Source: Diadophis punctatus similis (lineage: Eukaryota; Chordata; Lepidosauria; Squamata; Dipsadidae). Taken from it: DNA of 64,000 nt. A model generated the notes under the pieces. That model was given only the letters and a program-made list of their open reading frames with translations, made no database searches and was not told the origin of the DNA. The stretch lies in NCBI GenBank assembly GCA_023053685.1, contig JALIGW010000014.1, positions 20,554,308 through 20,618,307 on the forward strand. The letters are read 5' to 3'. Position numbers and translations under genes: made by a program. Positions 57,077 to 64,000 of this stretch are shown here, piece by piece (within the stretch, counting starts at the first letter, position 1; every line of letters begins with the position of its first letter).

Positions 57077-57526
57077 GTAAGCTGCCTGCTTCCTCTAAAG
57101 AGAGTTGTGTGTATCTAGCCGCAGTGCCTTTGGAGATCCATTTTTAAATTTGCTTTGTTAGCTTTTGAAGTTTTTTGGGGGATTTGTGACAGTTCTTTTA
57201 GGTGCCTCTTCTTTATACTGTAAGGATAGGTGTAACCCCCCCCCCCCCCGCCATGATCTCATGAGATTTTGGGTCCATCAATGATAGAATTTGGTTAGAT
57301 ATCTGAATGAAGCAGGAAAAAAGAATTTTGGAAAAATGTGTATATTTTAATGTTCTGAGGTTGATTTTGAGGAAAGAAATATTTCTGAAAAAAGTGTATA
57401 AATTTGCCTCTGCTATGCCTTTTAGAAGAGTTTAAGTTGTAGCTGTGAAAGGAAAGGTGGGAGGAGAAAATATTTAACCCTTCATCCTTCAAAGATGTGC
57501 TCCTTTTTTGCTTTTATTCCAATGAG

Positions 57527-57582
57527 TACATTGGGTCGGAAAACAGATGCTATTAGAAAATATATTCATGGGAAAAGAACAG
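57527..57582 (+). CDS. Putative exon 4 of the host gene
   Basis: 56 nt after a good pyrimidine tract (gctccttttttgcttttattccaatgag|) and before a consensus donor aacag|gtaagt. In the phase left by exon 3 it is open and reads STLGRKTDAIRKYIHGKRT, leaving phase 1. A short continuation at 60,236, gaagaag... after tttacag|, would reach a TAA after eight codons; this is weak. Confidence 0.5.
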
Positions 57583-58344
57583 GTAAGTAACAGAATTAAG
57601 TGATTCTTGTTAAGGTTTTTTGCATTAAAGAAACAAGTTTTTCATTTTGTTAAGTTTTAAGGAGTTGCTTGTCCTGCATTTTAGGTTGTGCAACTCTTTA
57701 TCCTTATAGCAAATAAGGGCACATGCACAGTTCACCAGTAAGAGCGTATAACTCTGACTACAATTGCTTATTTTAAAAAATGGCTGGGCAGGTGATACGA
57801 TAATACCTATTCAGTAGATTCAAGGTTCTTATCTCTGTAATATACAGTATTTCACTCTGTGATATATTTCATACATAGTAATCTACACAAGTTCTCTTTT
57901 ATTGCTTTTAATCTGTTTTGTTTTGTTATTTTGTGCTTTCTATATTTCCTGGGCTTAGAATTGTGACTGCAAGTTTTTAGACAGAATATTTTTATTGCCA
58001 TATAAAAATAACACAATGCATACAATGCTGATTGATCTGCTGGTTTTACATTTTTCAATTAGGTTCTTCCTTTTGTAGGATACCTTTTATTTATAATTAG
58101 CTGCCTTGATATTCAAATAAAGTTTAGAAATGTCGCCAATAATACAGAGTTTCAAATATTAGGAGACTTGTGAAGTTTCTTTCTGTTCAAAATATACTTT
58201 CAGAGGATTCTGAAAGGATAGGCTATCACAAATAGGGTTTTGTTTTGTTTTTTAAGGGATGAAATCCAGTAATATTAAACAAAGACAATAATTGGCAGAG
58301 ACTTTTTGTGGTACTTCTCCAGGAAATGTGAAAAGAAAAGTACC
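57583..58344. other. Intronic, unassigned
   Basis: No repeat recognised. Confidence 0.5.
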
Positions 58345-58549
58345 AGGTTTTTGCTGGAGGAGAACTCATCAAATTTGCAATCGACACCAAGTTGGCAGGA
58401 ATAGCCAATACTCCAGCAGATAGACTCAAGATACAGAAGGATCTTGACAGACTTGAACACTGGGCTCTATCTAACAAAATAAAATTCAAGAGAAAAGTAA
58501 GGTTTTACATTTAGGCAAGAAAAACCAAATGAACAGGAATAGACTAGGT

Positions 58550-59090
58550 CCGTGATGGCGAACCTATGGCACGCGTGCCACAGGTGGCACGCGGAGCCAT
58601 ATCTGAGGGCACACGAGACGTTGCCCTGTGTCCGCTCCAGTGCACATGTGCACGCTGGCCATCTGATTTTCGGCCTTCTGGAGGGTGGGGGAAGCCGTTT
58701 TCGCCCTCCCCAGGCTTCAGGAAAGCCTCCGGAGCCTGTGGATGGTGAAAATGGGCCCAATGTACCTACCAGAAATTTGTTTCTGAACTTCTGGTAGGCC
58801 TGTTGGGCCATTTTTCGCCCAACAGAAAAGCCTCTTGAAGCCTGGCGAAGGCAAAAAACGGCCCAACGGGCCTACCAGAAGTTCAGAAATGGGCCTACCA
58901 GAAGTTTCTGAAGCCTGAGGAGGGCGAAAAACGGCCCAACAGGCCGACTGGAAGTCTGGAGGCTTTAGTGAGGCCTGCGAGGGTTGTGCACGCATGTGCA
59001 GGGGAGGACATTGCATTATGGGTGTGGGCACGCGCTATCGCACGCGCGCCCCCTTTTGGCACCCGAACAAAAAAAGGTTTGCCATCACTG
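58550..59090. mobile_element. hAT MITE (GATGGCGAACC family), copy 2
   Basis: Ends CCGTGATGGCGAACC (first A changed to C) and GGTTTGCCATCACTG, with an exact 8-bp target duplication gactaggt at 58,542-58,549 and 59,091-59,098. Confidence 0.92.
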
Positions 59091-59685
59091 GACTAGGTGA
59101 TACCTGGCTCAACAGCAGTAACTGTGGAAGGGATCTTGGGAGTTTTAGTGGACAATCACTTAAATATGAGCCATCAGTGTGCTGCAGCCAAAAAAGCCAA
59201 CGCAGTCCTAGGCTGCATTAACAGAGGGATAGAATCAAGATCACGTGAAGTTCTAGTACCGCTTTATAATGCCTTGGTAAGACCACAGTTGGAATATTGC
59301 ATCCAGTTTTGGTTGCCATGATATAAAAAAGATGCTGAGACTCTAGGAAGATTGCAGAGAAGAGCAACAAAGATGACTAGGGGGCTGGCGGCTAAAACAT
59401 ATGAAGAACGGTTGCAGGAATTGGGTGTGTCTAGTTTAATGAAAAGAAGGACTAGGGGTGATATCTAAGGGACTGCAACAAAGAAGAGGGGGTTAACCTA
59501 TTCTCCAAAGCACTTGAAGGCAGGATGGAAACTAGTCAAAGAGATAAGCAATCTAGAACTAAGAAGAAATTTCCTGACAGTTAGAAAATCAACCAGTGGA
59601 ACATCTTGCCCTCAGAAGTTGTGGGTGCTCCAATACTGGAGGTTTTAAAGAGATTGGACAACCATTTGTCTGAAATGGTATAGGG

Positions 59686-60041
59686 CAGTGTTGGCAAACC
59701 TTTTTGGCACCAAGTTCTGAAACGGGAGCGTGCATGCGCCAGAAACCAGAAGAGCAGCTACAGATGATCTTCCGGTTTCCGGTGCGTGCATGCACATTGA
59801 CCAACTGGTCTTCATGCACGCATGTGCACCAGAAACTGGAAGACCAGGTGGCTGGTGCGCATGCGCGTGCCAGAACGCAGGCCGGTCAGCTGCTCTTCCA
59901 GTTTGCGGCTCTCCCATGCGCGTGAAGACCAGCTGGCTGGTGTGCCAGAACCCGGAAGAGCAACAGGCGATGGCTCACGTGCCCGGAGAGATGGCTCTGC
60001 GTGCCACTTCCGGCACGCGTGCCATAGGTTCGCCATCATGG
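59686..60041. mobile_element. hAT MITE (GATGGCGAACC family), copy 3
   Basis: Ends CAGTGTTGGCAAACC and GGTTCGCCATCATGG. The 8-bp flanks gtataggg (59,678-59,685) and gtgtaggg (60,042-60,049) differ at one base. Inserted in the same CR1. Confidence 0.85.
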
Positions 60042-60128
60042 GTGTAGGGTTTCCTCCCTGAGCGGGGGGGGGGGGGGACTGGACTAGAAGGTCCCTTCCA
60101 AGGTCTCTTCCAACTCTGTTATTCTGAG

Positions 60129-60732
60129 TTGTGAGAAACTATTGTACACTCCAATCTCTGTGTACATGCAGTGATATTATAGTTTGCATATGAAAATGTC
60201 ATAATCTATTTAACAATGTTAGTTTTAGTTTACAGGAAGAAGCCAAGAATCGGAGTACTAACCAGATCTAACCACTCCCACAGAAACCTTCTATATATTT
60301 GTATATATGTTGTTGGAAACCTTCATTGCCTATTCAGTTACATTTTTCACTCTGCTAGAGACATTTGGAAGTGATTTTGAACTGCACAAGCACAATTCCT
60401 CTCTGCTATTCACTAAAAGAGACACAACTTTTTTCAAGCCTTAGAAAAGATGTGACCTTTTCAACCAATTGCAGAGCTGTATTATGTTTTCAAATTCTGA
60501 ATAATTTTGAAGTATATATAACCCTTCTGTCCATGCCTAAGATCCAGGGTACATTTTTCTTAAACAGATTTTATCGTACGCTTCAAAGACTTGTTTCCCT
60601 TTTTTCAAATAGCATTTGAATTTATGTTAAGTCTATTTTTTTAGTAAGTTAGAAATAGAGGAACCTCTGTGAAAGAAAACACGGAAATATGCCAATGAAT
60701 TGGGACACTTAATATTAGAACATCCTCAAGAG
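60129..60732. other. Unassigned
   Basis: Nothing firm. It contains the weak candidate terminal exon at 60,236-60,261. Confidence 0.45.
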
Positions 60733-62184
60733 CAGGGGTCCCCAACCTTTTGGACCTCAGGGACCACCAAGGTCATAATTTTAAATCCCACGGACCAGTG
60801 GTGGCTTGATGGGGGTCATGTGACTGGGTGGGCGTGACCAACTTTTTTTTTACTTTTTAAAGCATTTTTAACTAGTAATAAATGGCCTTCTGAAAAACAG
60901 GAACCCCCCCCCCCCCAGGGCAGATAAGAGCTTGGAATCCCTGAGATTTCACTCTTTGCCAGTGACAGGAGGTGGGTGCGCTTCCTGGTGGCGCTGGCCC
61001 CTCGGACCCCTCGGGGACGCAAGGCCCGATCCGCGGCTGGCACTCACCTTCTCCCGGACAGGAGTTTTAGCGGGGCGCCCTGGAACGTCTTCTGGCAACG
61101 CTCGCCGCCACCATCGCCCACCGCACTGCTCAGGGTGAGCGCCGGCCGGCCCCTACCCGGGCGTCCTGGTTCAGGTGATGCGGTGGGCTGGGCTGGCCCA
61201 AGTGGGGACAAGCCCGCTTTTTCCTCTGCCTCGGCTGTTGGCCAAGAACGAATGAGTCTCAGCTCCTGCTTTTTTGCCCAAGAGAAGGACGAGGAAGCTG
61301 GTCCTGCGCCCCCTTTTATCTTCGGGCTGGGGTGTGTGGTCGACAGGGAAAATAGCGCTCTGAAGCATGTGCAGAGCACGACTCTCTACCGTTCGCTGTG
61401 AGGGTGCCGTAGGGCTACATCAAGTCAGCCACCTGCTTGTGTTTTCCTTCTCCCTCCCCGCCCTCAAGAGGCGCGGGAAACTTTGGGCTCCAGAATTTGC
61501 ATGGGGCCGAGCAAACACTCATCTCTCGAGGAGCCCAGCCGAAGTTTCCCCCACCGCTTCAAATGCTTGTGCCGCACTACAGCTGAGTGAAGCACTTTGG
61601 GCGGGCTCCTCGAGAGATAGTGTTTGCTCAGCCCCATGCAAATTCTCGAGCCCGCCCGAAGTGCTTCTCTCAGCTGTAGTGCGGCACAAGTATTTGAAGC
61701 GGTGGGGGGAACTTCATCCGGGCTCCAGAATTTGCATGGGGCCGAGCAAACACTCATCTCTCAAGGAACCTGTCCAAGGTGCTTCTCTCAGCTGTAGTGT
61801 GGCACAAGCATTTGAAGCGGCACGGGAAACTTCGTCCGGGCTCGAGAATGTAGGCGGCTGAACCTTCCCCCCCAGCAGCCATTTGGCTGAGCGCGGCGAG
61901 TTCTTGGTCTTACCTTTCTGTTGCAGATTGTGTGGCTTGCACCGCTGCCATTTGGGTTCTTTTACCCTCTGCACATACATAAAGCGTTCTGTGCATGTGC
62001 AGAGAGTAAAAGAACCCAAATGGCGACGTCTGGGAGCATTTCACCCCTGGCAGTGCAGCCTTGTGTTCCTGCACGGTAATTGCTCTTGGCCATATCCGGC
62101 CCAGGGGCCAGGATTTCTCCACAGACCACCAAAATTTTCTTGTGGACCACCAGTGGTCCGCGGACCATCAGTTGGTGACCTGTG
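60733..62184. mobile_element. hAT-like element, 1.45 kb
   Basis: Left end CAGGGGTCCCCAACC; degraded right end gttggtgacctgtg; exact 8-bp target duplication ctcaagag at 60,725-60,732 and 62,185-62,192. It has a GTCATGTGACTGGGTGGG subterminal motif like the 42,903 family, a GC-rich core, and tandem and inverted copies of a tttgcatggggccgagcaaa unit (61,490-61,850). A hairpin of about 30-bp arms spans 61,950-62,025. Confidence 0.87.
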
Positions 62185-62431
62185 CTCAAGAGGGTACTTG
62201 TCCAATATTTAATAGAAAGACTTCCAAGAAGCAACAGTGATTAGTCTTTGTGGGCCCAGATGGGAAACAACTCTTAATGCTGCTTCTCTGTAATTTAGAA
62301 CTTTAGACCCAAATAGTCATGTTTTAGTTTCATTAACCTCATTAGAAATAGCAGCTGCTAAATTATGTCCCATTAACTCGAATGAAATTTTAGCATGCCT
62401 GATTTTCTTTGGATTTGTAACAGTAGTTATA

Positions 62432-63343
62432 GCATCATAGGACTGAAAATGACCTTGGAGGTCTTCGTGTCCCACCCCTTGCCCAAGGTAGGAATCCTTA
62501 TACCATCCCAGACAAATGGAAGTCCAATCTTTTCTTGAAAACCTCCAGTAATGGAGCACCAAACGGCAAGCTTTTCCATTGATTAATTGCTCTCACTGTC
62601 AGCAAATTCCTCCTTAGTTCCAAGTTGGATCTCCCTCTGACCAAACTTCATCCATTGCTTCTTGTCCTGCCTCAGGTACTTTAGAGAACAAATTGACCCG
62701 GTCCTTCAGGTATTGGAAGACTACTATCCTGTCATCCCTAAGCTGTCTCTTTGTTAGGCTAAACATACTTAGTTCCCTTAGCTATTCATCATTATGGTTT
62801 ACCCCTTATATTTGATGTTCTTATCTGCTCTCTTTCTATGGCCTCACGATGTTTTTTTATTATTGTGGTGACCAGAACTGGACAAAGTATTCCATGTGTG
62901 GCTTCATCAGTGCAGTATGCAGCAGTACTATACTATCACTTATTGTGATCTTGATGCTATACCTTTGTTGATGTAGCCTAGGGCTGCATTGGCTTTTTTG
63001 GCGGTTGTAGCACACTGCTGTCTCATACTTAAGTGGTGGTCTACTAAGACATCTAGATCCTTCTCACATGTACTACTGTTGGGTCAGGTACTGTCTATTC
63101 TATAACTGTGCACTTGATTTTTCTTGCCTAAATACAGGACCTTACTTTTCTCACCACTGAACTGCATTATAATGGATAGGGTGCAATACTCAAGTCTATC
63201 AAGATCCTTCTGAATCTTGAGTCTATGTTCCAAAGTGCCCCCAGCTTGGTGTCATCTGCAAATTTGATGAGCTCTCCTTCTATCCCCTCATCTAGATCAC
63301 TTATGACGATGTTGAAGAGTACTGGCCCCAATACAGAATCTTT
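62432..63343 (-). mobile_element. CR1 LINE 3' part (minus strand)
   Basis: Complement of CR1 coding and 3' sequence: gatgacaccaagctggg-like (63,240), gatcttgatagacttgagtattgc (about 63,190), gaccaccacttaagtatgagacagcag (63,020-63,050) and a 3' end with gacctccaaggtcattttcag. A different CR1 subfamily from 58,345. It is interrupted on the right by an L1 3' end. Confidence 0.88.
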
Positions 63344-64000
63344 TTTTTTTCAAAAAAGTTTTATTAGTACAAAATTACATAGATAATAGCTAAACATTAA
63401 ATAGAAAGTACAAACATTTTTTTTAATTTTTCTCCCCCCTAACCCACCCCCTTCCCTCCCCCCTCCCCCCCGGACTTCCCAGAGAGAGTACAGGGCATAA
63501 TATCAATAAAATAAATTTAAATTAAGTTAAAAAAAATTGACTTCCACCTTATTCTTTTTAAAACTTCAACTCCAAATTGTACACTAATAAAAATTCCTTC
63601 CTCCTCCTTTCAATCATCTACCCTTCACAACATTTCTTCACTGTTAACTAAGAATTAAATGATTATTACATAAATGATAACTAAGTATTAGATACAAAAA
63701 CCTTAAACTTGATCATAAAATCAATCAGTATATAAATAACATACTATTACTATATATCAGATTATAAGCACTAATTCCAAACTTTAAATAACCTTCCTCC
63801 CTAAAAAAAATGTTAAATCTAATTGTAATATTTTATAACTGGATAGATAACAATTCCAAATCTTTCTCGCAATTAAATAAAACTTAAATTGATATTACAC
63901 AGAAAATAACTAAATAATAATACAACAACCTTAAATTTCATCATAAATTCAACCACTATATTAGTAACATAATATTAATATATTAAATTATTAGCTTCAG
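63344..64000 (-). mobile_element. L1 LINE 3' end, runs off the window
   Basis: T-run then caaaaaagttttattagtac, like the L1 3' ends at 25,463 and 34,233, followed by a polypyrimidine block (63,430-63,485) and AT-rich 3' UTR. No ORF2 motif before the window ends. Confidence 0.82.

Larger units (their letters stand above)
58345..60128 (+). mobile_element. CR1 LINE 3' part, split by two hAT MITEs
   Basis: Sense-strand CR1: ggagaactcatcaaatttgc, gatcttgacagacttgaacactggg, agaccacagttggaatattg, acatatgaagaacggttgcagg, then cagttagaa...cagtggaaca and a CR1-type end ttccaactctgttattctg. The two hATs at 58,550 and 59,686 interrupt it; outside them the CR1 sequence is continuous. Frames are broken. 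Confidence 0.9.

Overview
This is a repeat-dominated stretch of a vertebrate nuclear genome, most probably a squamate reptile (lizard or snake). The pointers are L2-clade LINE tails of the gccgcc...gggcggcat type, CR1 LINEs, L1 LINEs with long polypurine 3' UTRs, chromodomain Gypsy elements, tRNA-headed SINEs and many hAT and TA-flanked MITEs. Nothing is bacterial. The identification rests on repeat types read by eye; species cannot be fixed.

Positions 1-35,650 are one nested stack. A CR1/L3-like LINE on the + strand (1-763, 17,655-17,748, 25,198-25,462) was split by three later insertions. The first is a minus-strand L2 LINE (764-17,654), itself split by a young chromovirus (1,117-6,914, target duplication ggacc) and a nearly full-length L1 (9,687-16,172, 14-bp target duplication). 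The second is a polyA retroposon without reverse transcriptase (17,749-25,197), split by an L2 tail and a 3.6-kb hAT element. The third is a minus-strand L1 derivative that has ORF1 but no ORF2 (25,463-34,216), split by a second, decayed chromovirus (26,159-32,211, target duplication cccat) that carries its own 424-bp hAT insert. A further truncated L1 follows.

Positions 35,986-38,667 hold an internally deleted Gypsy element of another lineage, with a tRNA-Ser type primer site. Positions 39,650-46,515 are a hAT neighbourhood: a 5.4-kb element with perfect 8-bp target duplications encloses a 3.4-kb hAT element, which encloses a TA-flanked MITE. A second copy of the 3.4-kb family lies in opposite orientation just outside.

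Positions 46,516-64,000 look like ordinary host intergenic and intronic sequence seeded with MITEs, SINEs and CR1 fragments. A CpG island at about 50,200-50,640, with an NRF1 palindrome, a GC box and an RFX-type X-box, precedes a putative first coding exon. Three more exon-like segments (51,890-51,933, 56,988-57,076, 57,527-57,582) join it in compatible splice phases. I read this as the 5' part of an unidentified host gene, possibly cilia-related because of the X-box.

The strongest mechanistic observation is that both chromoviruses lack a tRNA-like primer site. Each has, 2 nt from its 5' LTR, an 11-12-nt perfect complement to an LTR segment that starts about 30 bp after a TATA-like box. This is the arrangement expected for Tf1/sushi-type self-priming.
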